64,000 nt of DNA from Microbulbifer marinus (GTDB lineage Bacteria > Pseudomonadota > Gammaproteobacteria > Pseudomonadales > Cellvibrionaceae). A program made the translations under genes and the position numbers. A model generated the notes under the pieces. It was given only the letters and a program-made list of their open reading frames with translations, did not search any database and was not told the origin of the DNA. How positions within the stretch are numbered: position 1 is the stretch's first letter; each line of letters begins with the position of its first letter. Positions 28,326 to 37,290 of this stretch are shown here, piece by piece. The stretch lies in contig NZ_FNQO01000001.1 of NCBI RefSeq assembly GCF_900107725.1, positions 434,001-498,000 of the forward strand, read 5' to 3'.

Positions 28326-28898
28326 ATGCGCGCCTGCCCCCGCCACAGCCGAGGCTTTACGCTGATCGAGGTGTTGGTGGTGATCGTGATCATCGCCACG
28401 CTGGCGGGCATGGCGGTGCTGTCGCTGGGCAATTCTGACGCCCGCGCCTGGAGCGGCGAGGTGCAGCGTCTCGCCGCGCTGTTGCAGTTGGTCGCCGATC
28501 GGGCGTTGATCGACAAGGCCCACTACGGCGTCGTGCTGGAGCAGGACCGTTACAGTGTGGTGCGCTTTGATCCTGCGGCGATGCAGTGGCAATCGCTGGA
28601 AACGGGGGCGGCCAAGTCTTTGGCGGCGCGTTTTGCCACCCACGAACTGCCGGGCAATATGCGCCTGGAGGTGATTGCCGAGGCGGAGCTGCCGGCTGCC
28701 GCGCCGGCCGAATTTGCCGCCGATCAGGAAGATGCCGAGCAATCATTGCCGCAATTTGTCGCGCTCTCGAGTGGCGAGATTTTGCCAGTGGAACTGGCCC
28801 TGTTCCTGCTGCAGGACGCCGATATAAGCCGCGGCGCGAGCATTTCCTACAACAGCCTGCACGGCCTGCAGCTCGAGTGGCAGGCAGATGAGTTCTAG
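28326..28898 (+). CDS. gspH: Minor pseudopilin H
   Basis: About 190 residues with the prepilin motif R-G-F-T-L-I-E-V-L-V-V-I-V-I-I near the N-terminus and the GspH-type continuation (L-Q-L-V-A-D-R-A-L-I-D-K-A-H-Y-G-V-V). ATG 28326 is preferred to an in-frame TTG at 28317. It belongs to the tip complex of the pseudopilus. The stop overlaps gspI. Confidence 0.92.
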   Translation: MRACPRHSRGFTLIEVLVVIVIIATLAGMAVLSLGNSDARAWSGEVQRLAALLQLVADRALIDKAHYGVVLEQDRYSVVRFDPAAMQWQSLETGAAKSLAARFATHELPGNMRLEVIAEAELPAAAPAEFAADQEDAEQSLPQFVALSSGEILPVELALFLLQDADISRGASISYNSLHGLQLEWQADEF

Positions 28899-29271
28899 AT
28901 CCCTGCGGTCCAAATCCGAGCGCGGTTTCACCCTGGTCGAAGTGCTGGTGGCACTGGTGATTTTCGGCGTTGTCGCGGCCAGTGTGCTGAAGACGATGCA
29001 GGGCAGCGTGCGCCAGCAGGCGGCAATGGAAGAGCGGCTGGCGGCCAACTGGGTCGCACAACAGGTGCTCGCCGAGGTGCGTATGCGCACGCCGTGGCCG
29101 CCGCTGGGAGAAAAGTCCGAGCGCGTGCCTTTCGCCGAGCGCGAGTGGCAGGTCACCGCACGGGTGGAGGCGACCCGCGAAGAGCGTATGCGCCACATCA
29201 TCATTGAGGTGGCGCGCCCCGACGCCGAAAACCCGACCCTCACCCTCGATGCCTGGGCGGCGCAGGAGTGA
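28888..29271 (+). CDS. gspI: Minor pseudopilin I
   Basis: A 127-residue minor pseudopilin with R-G-F-T-L-V-E-V-L-V-A-L-V-I-F-G and the GspI signature N-W-V-A-Q-Q-V-L-A-E-V-R. It forms the tip complex with H, J and K. It overlaps gspH by 11 bases and its stop overlaps the gspJ region. Confidence 0.93.
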   Translation: MSSRSLRSKSERGFTLVEVLVALVIFGVVAASVLKTMQGSVRQQAAMEERLAANWVAQQVLAEVRMRTPWPPLGEKSERVPFAEREWQVTARVEATREERMRHIIIEVARPDAENPTLTLDAWAAQE

Positions 29272-29276
29272 CGGCT

Positions 29277-30077
29277 ATGCGTTTTTCTCTTTGCCGTCGC
29301 CAGTCCGGTTTTACCCTGATTGAAATTCTCGTCGTGCTGATGCTGGTGGCGATTATCAGTATCGGTTCCTTCGCGCTGCTGGATACGTTCAACAGCACAG
29401 ACCGCGAGCTGGAAGTGCGGGCCGAGGAGCTGCGCCGCTTCTCCATGGCCATGTATCGAATCGATGACGACCTGCGTCAGCTGACCGCGCGCGCCGTCAA
29501 GAATGGCTACAACGGCTACGAGCCTGCCTTGCGGGGCGATGCGGACGAAGTGGAATTCACCCGCCTCGGAGCCGCGAATCTGACCGGAGAGCCGCGGGGT
29601 GAATTGCAGCGGTTGAGCTACAGCATTGGCTTTGCCGACGAGGCACAAAGCGGCGGGGCGGAAGAGGACAGCGGCGGCCTGCTGATACGCAGTCGCTGGC
29701 GCGTGCTGGACCGGGCACCGGATTCAGAGCCGGTGGCCGAACCGTTGTTGCCCGGCGTCGACAGCCTGAGCCTGCGCTATTACGACCCGGACACCGAAGC
29801 CTGGCTGTCACAGTGGCCACCGGTCACCTCGCGCACCGGGACTGCGGCGGCGGAAACCAGACTGCCGCAGGCGCTGGAGCTGGTTCTGGTTACCCGCTCT
29901 GGTGGAGAGTTGCGTCGCGTCTTCCCGCTGCCGCGCGTATCGGTGACCGCCGGCGGCGGCAATGGGAATTCCGCCGGGGGCGACGAACAGGAAGGCGACG
30001 ACGGGCAGCATGAAAGCCGCGACGAGACGGAAGACTCTGATGGCAGTGAAGAGCGCGGGGGACGCGACAGTGAATAG
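29277..30077 (+). CDS. gspJ: Minor pseudopilin J with long acidic tail
   Basis: About 266 residues, starting M-R-F-S-L-C-R-R-Q-S-G-F-T-L-I-E-I-L; ATG 29277 has GGAG nine bases upstream, and an in-frame GTG lies at 29268. The globular part has the GspJ features R-R-F-S-M-A-M-Y-R-I-D-D-D-L-R-Q. The last 45 or so residues are a Gly/Glu/Asp-rich low-complexity tail not expected in the family. It overlaps gspK. Confidence 0.92.
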   Translation: MRFSLCRRQSGFTLIEILVVLMLVAIISIGSFALLDTFNSTDRELEVRAEELRRFSMAMYRIDDDLRQLTARAVKNGYNGYEPALRGDADEVEFTRLGAANLTGEPRGELQRLSYSIGFADEAQSGGAEEDSGGLLIRSRWRVLDRAPDSEPVAEPLLPGVDSLSLRYYDPDTEAWLSQWPPVTSRTGTAAAETRLPQALELVLVTRSGGELRRVFPLPRVSVTAGGGNGNSAGGDEQEGDDGQHESRDETEDSDGSEERGGRDSE

Positions 30078-31059
30078 CATCGGTCGCCAGCGCGGCGTCG
30101 CCCTGATTACGGTGCTGCTGGTGATGGTGATCGCCATTGCCGCCGTCACCCATGCGATTACCCGCAACCGCATCGCGGTGTCGCGCACCGGGGCACTGCT
30201 GGCGAATACCCAGCTGGCAGAATTTGTCGGCGGGGCTGAAGCCTGGGCGCGGGTCGCGCTGGAGAGGGATTATGAAGCCGACCGCGAACAGAATCCGTCG
30301 GCGGATTCCGCCGTGGAGGCCTGGGCGCAGAAGGCCCTGGCCTTCAATCCGGATAACGGCAAGATTCGCATTAATATCAAAGACTTAAACTCATGTTTTA
30401 ATGTAAACAATCTTGTCGACGCCGGCGACAGCAAGTCGCAGCAGCGGCAGATATTCGAGCGTCTGGTGCGCAATGTGAGCGGCAAGACGGAACTGGCCAA
30501 GTCGATTCAGGACTGGGTCGATGCGGGCGACACGCCGCTGGCCCCCGGCACCGAGGACGACGGCTACCTCGGTCGCGAGCTGGCCCACCGCACGCCGGAC
30601 ACGCTGATCAGCGACATTTCCGAGCTGTCGGCGGTGCAGGGTATGGAAGCGGAGGACTGGCAGAAGCTGCAGCCTTTCCTGTGTGCGCTGCCGGAGACAG
30701 GTACGGCGATCAATATCAATTTTGCCCCGCTGGAGCTGCTGGAGGCGCTGGATCCGCAGGCGAATGCGGCCGAGATCGTGGGTTTCCGGGAGGCAGACGG
30801 CGTGTTCAGTGACCGCGCGCAGCTGGCCGAGTACGGCGTAGCCAATGCCGGTGGGCTGGTCTTTCACAGCCAGTACTATCTGGTACGTATCGCTGTGCAG
30901 TTGGGGGCGGATGGCGATTTTCGACAGTACTGGGAATCCACGGTACAGGTGGATGAAACCAGCGGCCAGGCGAAGGTGGTCCAGCGGCAGCGCCGCACCT
31001 TTTCCGGTGCGATAATGCAGGAACTGCTGGATTACGATGTCGCCGAAGCGAACAATTAG
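30070..31059 (+). CDS. gspK: Minor pseudopilin K
   Basis: About 329 residues; the largest pseudopilin, capping the tip. The N-terminus R-Q-R-G-V-A-L-I-T-V-L-L-V-M-V-I lacks the usual glutamate at +5, as is normal for GspK, and two helix-rich alpha domains follow with N-S-C-F-N-V-N-N and N-I-N-F-A-P. GTG 30070 gives a family-like length and follows a GGGGGA site; ATG 30040 or 30010 are alternatives inside gspJ. Confidence 0.9.
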   Translation: MNSIGRQRGVALITVLLVMVIAIAAVTHAITRNRIAVSRTGALLANTQLAEFVGGAEAWARVALERDYEADREQNPSADSAVEAWAQKALAFNPDNGKIRINIKDLNSCFNVNNLVDAGDSKSQQRQIFERLVRNVSGKTELAKSIQDWVDAGDTPLAPGTEDDGYLGRELAHRTPDTLISDISELSAVQGMEAEDWQKLQPFLCALPETGTAININFAPLELLEALDPQANAAEIVGFREADGVFSDRAQLAEYGVANAGGLVFHSQYYLVRIAVQLGADGDFRQYWESTVQVDETSGQAKVVQRQRRTFSGAIMQELLDYDVAEANN

Positions 31060-31073
31060 ATCAATGAAATCAT

Positions 31074-32384
31074 ATGGTTACGATGAATAATTCAAGTGCC
31101 GACAGAAGGGCGCCGACAGCCACGCAGCAGCTGATGCTGCTGCGCCTGCGTGAGGGCAGTGGCCGCAGTGCGCCGCTGCAGCTGCACTGCTGGAGTGATG
31201 GGAGTTGGCAGCGGGTCGCACTCGACGACGACTTTGTGCAAGCCTTCAATCCGGACTGCGCAGCCGCGGACAGCCCGGAAGGAGCGATGCGGCTCAGCTT
31301 TCCCGAAGGGGCACGGGTGCTGTTGTTGCTGCCGGGCAACTGGGTCTGGAGCGGGCTGGAATCGATTCCGAAGGCCGCGCGCCGTCAGGCCAATGCCATC
31401 GGCTACATGGTGGAGGAGCGCCTGGCGGAAGACGTAGAGGATCTGCACTTCGTCTGCCAGCCGCGGACCGGTGATCTCTGCAGCGTCTACGCCATCGCGC
31501 TGGAAAAGATGGATGCATTGATCAGCCAGGTGCAGCGCCTGAACTGGCCGCTGGTTGCAGCGATACCGGAATATCAGCTGCTCGACCTGCTACATGGGGA
31601 TATAGCGCTGTGGCTCGATGGCGATCAGGCGCACATATGGCAGCAGGCCGGATACGGCCTGTCTGTCCGCCGTCAGCATCTGCAACCGCTGCTGGCAACA
31701 CTGTCAGCCGGCGATGACGACGCTGCCGGAGCGCAAAAGCTCGAGTTGCTCGGCGCTGGTGAAGAGGACGCGATGACCGTTGCCGAGCTGCAGTCGCTGT
31801 TCGCGGATGACTTGCAGTGTATCGAAGGGACTGCGGAAGAGGTGTTGCTGGTCGAGTACAAACCGGGGCGCCTGGCCAATTTGCTGAGTGGCGACTACCA
31901 GCTGGCCGATGGCAGTGAAGAGCGCGACTGGTGGCGCAAGCCACTCAAGGTTGCCGCAGCCTGTTTCGTGGCCCAGCTGCTGCTGTTTGGCGCCGCCGGT
32001 GGCTACTTCCAGTGGCGCGCGAGCAGCGCCGAGGAACAGGCGCGTACCCTGTTCAGCGAACTCTTCCCCCAGGACAGGCCCGGCGCGGATATCCGGCGCC
32101 AGATCGAGGGTTACTTGAAGCGGGCCGGCAGCAGCGGTGGCAATTTTGGCGGCCAGATGCAACTGCTGGGCCGGGTCTGGGGGCAGCACAGCGGCGGGGC
32201 GCTGAAACTCCAGTCACTGCGCTATGACGGCAATCGCGGTGAGATGGTGCTGCAGTTGCAGGCGCCAAACCTCGCCGACCTGGATGCCTTTGTCGGTCGC
32301 CTGTCGGCAGGTGAGTTCCGTGCGGAACTGCTGGGGGCCAATGAACTGGAGAAGGGTGTGTCCGGGCGTATACGCCTGCGGTGA
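31074..32384 (+). CDS. gspL: Type II secretion protein L
   Basis: A 436-residue bitopic platform protein: a cytoplasmic actin-like domain (about 20-260) that holds GspE, one transmembrane helix (about 293-315, A-C-F-V-A-Q-L-L-L-F-G-A-A-G-G-Y-F) and a periplasmic ferredoxin-like domain. The P-G-N-W-V-W-S-G and A-R-R-Q-A-N-A-I-G-Y-M-V-E-E motifs are typical. It partners GspM. Confidence 0.93.
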   Translation: MVTMNNSSADRRAPTATQQLMLLRLREGSGRSAPLQLHCWSDGSWQRVALDDDFVQAFNPDCAAADSPEGAMRLSFPEGARVLLLLPGNWVWSGLESIPKAARRQANAIGYMVEERLAEDVEDLHFVCQPRTGDLCSVYAIALEKMDALISQVQRLNWPLVAAIPEYQLLDLLHGDIALWLDGDQAHIWQQAGYGLSVRRQHLQPLLATLSAGDDDAAGAQKLELLGAGEEDAMTVAELQSLFADDLQCIEGTAEEVLLVEYKPGRLANLLSGDYQLADGSEERDWWRKPLKVAAACFVAQLLLFGAAGGYFQWRASSAEEQARTLFSELFPQDRPGADIRRQIEGYLKRAGSSGGNFGGQMQLLGRVWGQHSGGALKLQSLRYDGNRGEMVLQLQAPNLADLDAFVGRLSAGEFRAELLGANELEKGVSGRIRLR

Positions 32385-32460
32385 TGGCCGGTGAATCATT
32401 AAGGGTTTTGAGCCCAGATACCCACCTGTTGGCGGGTTAACGAAGCGACAGTAGATAGCG

Positions 32461-32946
32461 ATGAAAGAACAAATCGAACAGTGGCAACAGAAGTGGCAGG
32501 CGCTGCCCGCCAATGACCAGCGCGCGCTCGGCATACTGATCCTGTTTCTCGGCGGCCTGTTCCTGGTCTATGGCTTGTTCATGCCGGCCAAAAACTTCTT
32601 CGACAGCGCGCATCTTCGCGCGGAAGAGTCCCGCGAACTGGTGCAATGGATAGAGACGCAGCGTCCGGTGTTGGAGCGGCTCGAGCCCACTGTAACCAGC
32701 GGACAGGCGTCAGGCACGCTGCTGCAGCGGGTGACCGCAGCGGCCGACAGACACCGTATCACCATCAAGCGCTTCGAGCCGGAAGGCGACAACCGTATTC
32801 GCCTGTGGATCGAAGAGGCCCGCTACCAGGACCTGCAGCCCTGGCTGAACAGCCTGATGCAGCAGCAGTTCACCATTCACACGGTAAATCTCGACGCGCT
32901 GGCCGAGGAAGGGATGGTATCGGCGCGACTCACGCTCGAGGGGTGA
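32461..32946 (+). CDS. gspM: Type II secretion protein M
   Basis: A 161-residue bitopic protein: short cytoplasmic start (W-Q-Q-K-W-Q-A-L-P-A-N-D-Q-R-A), one membrane helix (about 20-40) and a periplasmic ferredoxin-like domain that pairs with GspL. The last recognisable gsp gene; no gspN follows. Confidence 0.92.
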   Translation: MKEQIEQWQQKWQALPANDQRALGILILFLGGLFLVYGLFMPAKNFFDSAHLRAEESRELVQWIETQRPVLERLEPTVTSGQASGTLLQRVTAAADRHRITIKRFEPEGDNRIRLWIEEARYQDLQPWLNSLMQQQFTIHTVNLDALAEEGMVSARLTLEG

Positions 32947-32989
32947 TCACCGCGTGCGGCAACCTGTCCGAGCGGCGATTCTGGTACCT

Positions 32990-33032
32990 GCTCGATAAAT
33001 AGAAGCTTCTATCGAGCCTGGCTTCTATTTAT
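32990..33032 (+). terminator. Two mutually exclusive hairpins at the end of the gsp operon
   Basis: GCTCGATA (32990-32997) can pair with TATCGAGC (33010-33017), or ATAAATAGAAGC (32995-33006) with GCTTCTATTTAT (33021-33032). The arms overlap, so only one can form at a time. The second has a short T-rich tail and may be the operon terminator. Confidence 0.5.
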
Positions 33033-33181
33033 TTGGAGGTTATTGGTTTTTCAAGGCCGATACGTTTCGATTTATTAGTAAGTATTGGGGCAGTGTAGCC
33101 CGGCATCTTTTTCGCGCTAGTCGCAGGGATAGGTCGCTAAAAGCCCTATACTGTGGTTAGCAAGACGAAATGGGTGCCAAG

Positions 33182-33454
33182 ATGCTGTTCAAAGATACAT
33201 CCACCAATCATCTGGTAGAAGTGGCCGATATAGTCACACTGTCAAATCCGTACGAGTTGACGGTGGTCGGCCGCTACCTTTGGGGCGAGGAAATGCAGGA
33301 TCCCGAGGTTTTTGACAAGACGCAGCTCTGCTTCCTGTCTGGCGAGGCGTTGCCGCGCTGCTGGCACGACAGCCGCTATCGGGATCGCGAGGTGCGACGA
33401 CTGCGCTGTGGTACCAAAGCCGCGGAAGACGGGGACTATTACCAGGGCGCCTGA
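33182..33454 (+). CDS. Small conserved protein of unknown function
   Basis: About 90 residues beginning M-L-F-K-D-T-S-T-N-H-L-V-E-V, with G-E-E-M-Q-D-P-E and L-P-R-C-W-H-D-S-R-Y-R. I recall similar small proteins in pseudomonads, sometimes mislabelled as acetyltransferases; no fold or function is evident. ATG 33170 would add four residues. It is soluble and probably monocistronic. Confidence 0.65.
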   Translation: MLFKDTSTNHLVEVADIVTLSNPYELTVVGRYLWGEEMQDPEVFDKTQLCFLSGEALPRCWHDSRYRDREVRRLRCGTKAAEDGDYYQGA

Positions 33455-33565
33455 ACGGTTGGAATATTCGGGCGATACCGGGCGGAAGTAGGGCGCCGGG
33501 CGCATTACTTATCAGCCGTGGCGAACCGCTGTACAATGCGCGCCAATTTTTAAGCGGGCCAGTAC

Positions 33566-33769
33566 ATGTCGTTCGAGCAGTTTGAAGAGTACTCACTGTT
33601 ACTGGGAGTCGGCGGACTCATCTTATTTATGGTTTTTATCGTCTGGAACCTGGCGAAAGAGTCCAGGGCCGGTCGGTTTGGCACCTTTATTCTATTTATC
33701 GCGCTGGGCCTCGGTTTGCTCGGCTTTCTAATAAAAACAGTGCTGGTTGAAGTACTGGGAATAGGCTAG
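33566..33769 (+). CDS. DUF2788 small membrane protein
   Basis: A 67-residue protein with two transmembrane helices (about 11-28 and 40-60) joined by a short basic loop (A-K-E-S-R-A-G-R-F-G-T-F). The pattern matches DUF2788, widespread in gammaproteobacteria and of unknown function. Confidence 0.85.
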   Translation: MSFEQFEEYSLLLGVGGLILFMVFIVWNLAKESRAGRFGTFILFIALGLGLLGFLIKTVLVEVLGIG

Positions 33770-33815
33770 GAACCGCAGATGCAAGCGCAAACCCGGCCGT
33801 CCAGGGAAGATCTCC

Positions 33816-36026
33816 ATGCCGATATTTGACCGCCCGGAACTGAAAGTCCAAAAGGACCGCCGCGTCTGCCGCGTCACCGATACGCGCATTGCGAAATACA
33901 GTCGGCGCGGCATGCTGTTGTCGGTGGCGGCATTCCTGATCGCGGCCGCCATTGGCGACCTCCGTGTCGAGGCGCCGCAGCTGCTGCTGGCACTGGGCAT
34001 CGGCCTGGTGTTGGTAACGATGCTGCGCGGCTATTACGTTTTCCGCTTCGGCTATCTCTATTCCACCGGGCCGCACCGCTGGCGCCGGCGCTATTTCCTC
34101 GCTTCTACCGCAGGCGCTGCCTGGTGGGGGCTGATTCTGTTTTGCCATATCTGGCTGCTGGGGTTTGCGCCGGAAACACAATTCCTGTGGCTCTACACGG
34201 TCGTCTTCTGTTCCAGCGTGACGACAGTGTTTGCCCCTTATCATCGCTTTCTGACCTGGTTTATCGCCTGGCCCCTGCTGCCGGCGGCGGCCATGGCCAT
34301 TATGTCCGGGGAGATCCTTGGCACCATCTACGGTGCGCTGACGCTGGCATTTGTCTGGCTGACTGCGCACCAGGCGCGCCGCGAGTCGGAGAATTACTGG
34401 GACCGACTCGCCGCCATGCAGGAATTGCAGCAGCGCGCCAGTAGTCTGGCCGCAGCGCGCAAACACTCCGAGGCCGCGGTGGAACTCACCAATGAATTCG
34501 TGGCCAACATCGGTCAGGAATTCCGCAGCCAGCTGTCGGATTCCCTGGGTGCGCTGGCACTACTCGAAGCGGAGCCGCTGTCGGAGCGGCAGCGCGAATG
34601 GGTGCGTCTGGCGAAAACTGCCAGCAGCCAGCAGTTGAAGCTGGTGGACAATGTGGGGCTGTTTACCCGCGTTGCGCGCAAGGATATTCGCCTGCGCCAG
34701 GGTAGCTTCAATCTGGTCAAGACGATCGAGAAGTCGTTCAAGTTCGCTGCCCGTGCGGCGCACCGCCAGCGACTCGAATTCAATTTCCAGATCGATGACA
34801 ACCTGCCGGTGATGGTGACCGGCGACAACCGCAAAACCGCACAGTTGATCCGTAACCTGGTCGACTCGGCCACCGTAATCGCCCAGGTTGGTGAACTCTG
34901 GGGGCAGGTGAGCTTTACGCCGATCACCAGCGCCGAAGGTCAGCTGACGATCAGCCTGATCGACGACGGTCGCGGCGAAATCCTGCCGGACGAGAGTGAA
35001 CTGTTCGGCGCCTTCGCGCGCCTGGATACGACGCAGGTCACCACCGGACTCGGCCTGTCGATCGCCAAGGGCTTGGCGGAAGCCATGGGCGGCTACCTGC
35101 AGCTTCACTCGACGCCGGACGGCAACCGCTATCAGGCGGTGATTAAATTCACGATGGAACCCAATCAGCGGGTTTATCTGACGCCCGATCGTCGACTGCA
35201 GGATTTTGAAGTATTGCTGGTGCACCAGAAAGGGCTGTTTGTAGCCGGTCTGGCACAGGTGCTGCGTTCCTTCGGAATGGAGGTCGGCACGATCAAATGG
35301 AAAGCGGATACCCGGGAGCAGGTGCAGGAGTCACTGCGACTGGCGGTAGACAGAAAGCAGCTGGTACTGCTGGCGCCGGCCATGGGCGACAGCGGACTGC
35401 TGACTGCAGTAGCCGATTTCTTTAAGCAGCTGGATGCGGATACCAGTGAATTCCCGCTACTCTGCCTGGGCGGCTATGGGCACAAATCGGATTTCACGCA
35501 GGTGCTGCAGGTTCTGCCTGGTGCTCAATACCTGGGGCGACCCGCCACACGCAAGGAGCTGCACGATGCGCTGATTACGCGTCTGTTCGGCGGGGTCAAG
35601 AAGACTAGCCGTCGAATAGTCACCACCGGCGGCGACCTGCCGCGCCAGCACTCGCTATTACTGATCGAGGAGTCGCGCCAGCATCAGGGCGTCACCGAGG
35701 AGATGTTGCAGGCACTGGGCTATCGCGTGGATGTCGCCGCATCCGTAATGGACGCCCTGGAACAGCTACCTGAAGTTCAATACGACCTGGTGTTGGTTGA
35801 CTGCCAGCAGAATACCGATCATAGCGCGCAGATTATCGAGACACTGCGCCACTGGGAGGCGGATAACAGACCGGAAGATCGCCTGCCGATCATTGCATTG
35901 ACCAGTACCACGGAAGAGCAGTTCGAGGGCCGTTGCCTGGCGGCGGGTATGGACGACTTCCTGACCAAACCCCTGAGCAAGGATGCACTGCGGGAGACTC
36001 TTGAGCGCTGGCTCGTTAACGCCTGA
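33816..36026 (+). CDS. Degenerate hybrid histidine kinase with C-terminal receiver
   Basis: The 736-residue protein has about five membrane helices (35-180), a coiled coil, a dimerisation-like segment, an ATPase domain (about 300-450), a first receiver-like domain (about 465-590) and a final receiver (613-736). The place of the phosphoacceptor His is Gln234 (N-I-G-Q-E-F-R-S). In the N-box the second Asn is Ser351; the G1 (D-D-G-R-G) and G2 (G-L-G-L-S) boxes are intact. The first receiver lacks the acidic pair and Asp. The last one keeps D662 and K718 but has Glu-Glu at 618-619. It is likely a non-autophosphorylating sensor or scaffold. Confidence 0.8.
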   Translation: MPIFDRPELKVQKDRRVCRVTDTRIAKYSRRGMLLSVAAFLIAAAIGDLRVEAPQLLLALGIGLVLVTMLRGYYVFRFGYLYSTGPHRWRRRYFLASTAGAAWWGLILFCHIWLLGFAPETQFLWLYTVVFCSSVTTVFAPYHRFLTWFIAWPLLPAAAMAIMSGEILGTIYGALTLAFVWLTAHQARRESENYWDRLAAMQELQQRASSLAAARKHSEAAVELTNEFVANIGQEFRSQLSDSLGALALLEAEPLSERQREWVRLAKTASSQQLKLVDNVGLFTRVARKDIRLRQGSFNLVKTIEKSFKFAARAAHRQRLEFNFQIDDNLPVMVTGDNRKTAQLIRNLVDSATVIAQVGELWGQVSFTPITSAEGQLTISLIDDGRGEILPDESELFGAFARLDTTQVTTGLGLSIAKGLAEAMGGYLQLHSTPDGNRYQAVIKFTMEPNQRVYLTPDRRLQDFEVLLVHQKGLFVAGLAQVLRSFGMEVGTIKWKADTREQVQESLRLAVDRKQLVLLAPAMGDSGLLTAVADFFKQLDADTSEFPLLCLGGYGHKSDFTQVLQVLPGAQYLGRPATRKELHDALITRLFGGVKKTSRRIVTTGGDLPRQHSLLLIEESRQHQGVTEEMLQALGYRVDVAASVMDALEQLPEVQYDLVLVDCQQNTDHSAQIIETLRHWEADNRPEDRLPIIALTSTTEEQFEGRCLAAGMDDFLTKPLSKDALRETLERWLVNA

Positions 36027-36093
36027 CGCACGAGGGCTCTAACGCGGCCAGAAACTGGTATAAGAAATCACTTCCCGCGGGAAGGTTTCGCTA

Positions 36094-36890
36094 TTAAATG
36101 GTCAGGCGGGCCGCAGGCTCGCCCACACCCCTTCCGAATGCGGCCGGCGGCCATGCCTTTTCGTTCTCCTTAAGCGTAGTCTGCGCCCCGCGGTGCTTTG
36201 GCAGCAGCACGGATATGGCAGCGGTTAACAGCAGGAATCCACTCGAGATCCACAGGCACGCCTCCAGCCCTGCGTGCTGGTAAACCCAGCCCGACAGCAG
36301 GGTGCCGAGCAGGCGCCCGAGCGCATTGGCCATATAGTAAAAGCCGACATCCATCGAGACACCGTCTTCGCGCGCATAGCTGACTATAAGGTAACTGTGC
36401 AGCGACGAGCTGACCGCGAACACTATGCCGAAAAGCAACAGGCCGCCAAGCAGGCTGGCAGCCGGATGAATTCCTCCGATAAGCGCCGTCGCGATCAGGG
36501 CCGGGATCACTGCCAGCACGATGGCCCATCGAAAGGCGGAGCGGCCATCTGGTAACCCCCCGGATTGCATGCCGGTAATCCGCGGCGCGGCCGCCTGGAC
36601 GATGCCGTAGCCTATGATCCACAGTGCCAGGAACCCGCCCACCAGCCAATGATCCCAGCCGAACTGGCTGGCCAGGAATACTGGCAGCGCCACCACGAAC
36701 CAGACATCCCGCGACGCGAACAAAAACAACCGCGCTGCGACCGGCACGTTGACTGCGCGGCTTTTGGAAAAAACATCGCGGAACCTGCTTTTCCCTTTGG
36801 TCTTGCCTAGATCCTTTTTCAGCAAAGCCAGGCTCAGTAGCCACACGGCGGCCAGCGCGAGCGCCATGACAAAAACGGCACCCCTGGTAG
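36094..36890 (-). pseudogene. 5'-truncated second copy of arsJ
   Basis: The frame encodes the C-terminal 257 residues or so of the same transporter as the intact arsJ at 38570-39799 (K-K-D-L-G-K, F-A-S-R-D-V-W-F-V-V-A-L-P-V-F, Y-A-R-E-D-G-V-S-M-D-V-G-F-Y-Y). A 68-base stretch (36248-36315) is identical to 38649-38716. Similarity ends near 36890, removing the first membrane half. Beyond the arsJ end it carries about 25 unrelated C-terminal residues. No start signal precedes it, so it is called a pseudogene. Confidence 0.85.
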
Positions 36891-36983
36891 TGAGAATAAA
36901 AAAGTGTGCCTACAAAAACCGCTTCAGGAACGATCGCTGCCGCCGCCACTCTAGCCGCCAGCACAATGAATCAGGGAAGATAA

Positions 36984-37290
36984 ATGATGTCCGAAGCGAT
37001 CGGTCTCGACCCTCGCCCTCCTGCCTACTTCATATCCTCCCCGGCGCGCCGGATTACTCCACGCATTCACCGGGCAATCGTCCTGGCGTTACTCGCTGCC
37101 AGCCTTCTCCATGGCGCAATGTTGCTGCTTCCGCCATCCGCTGAAACAAGCGCCCATGCACCGCCGCAACGGCTCGAAATCGAGCTACATAGAAAGGCAT
37201 TGCCAGAGCCTTCACGGGTATCCGTGAGCGCCCCCAAGACAAGCAGTGAAACTCCATCGAGTCAGCCGCAGAGTTTTTCGCGTGAGCGTT
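36984..37290 (+). pseudogene. N-terminal fragment of a TonB-like energy transducer
   Basis: The first 100 or so residues show a short cytoplasmic start, one membrane anchor (A-I-V-L-A-L-L-A-A-S-L-L-H-G-A-M-L-L) and a Pro/Ser-rich linker, the look of a TonB-type protein. The frame then runs into the antisense of the neighbouring minus-strand gene, so the periplasmic C-terminal domain is missing. A ribosome site (AGGGA) precedes ATG 36984. TonB identity is inferred from architecture only. Confidence 0.5.
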
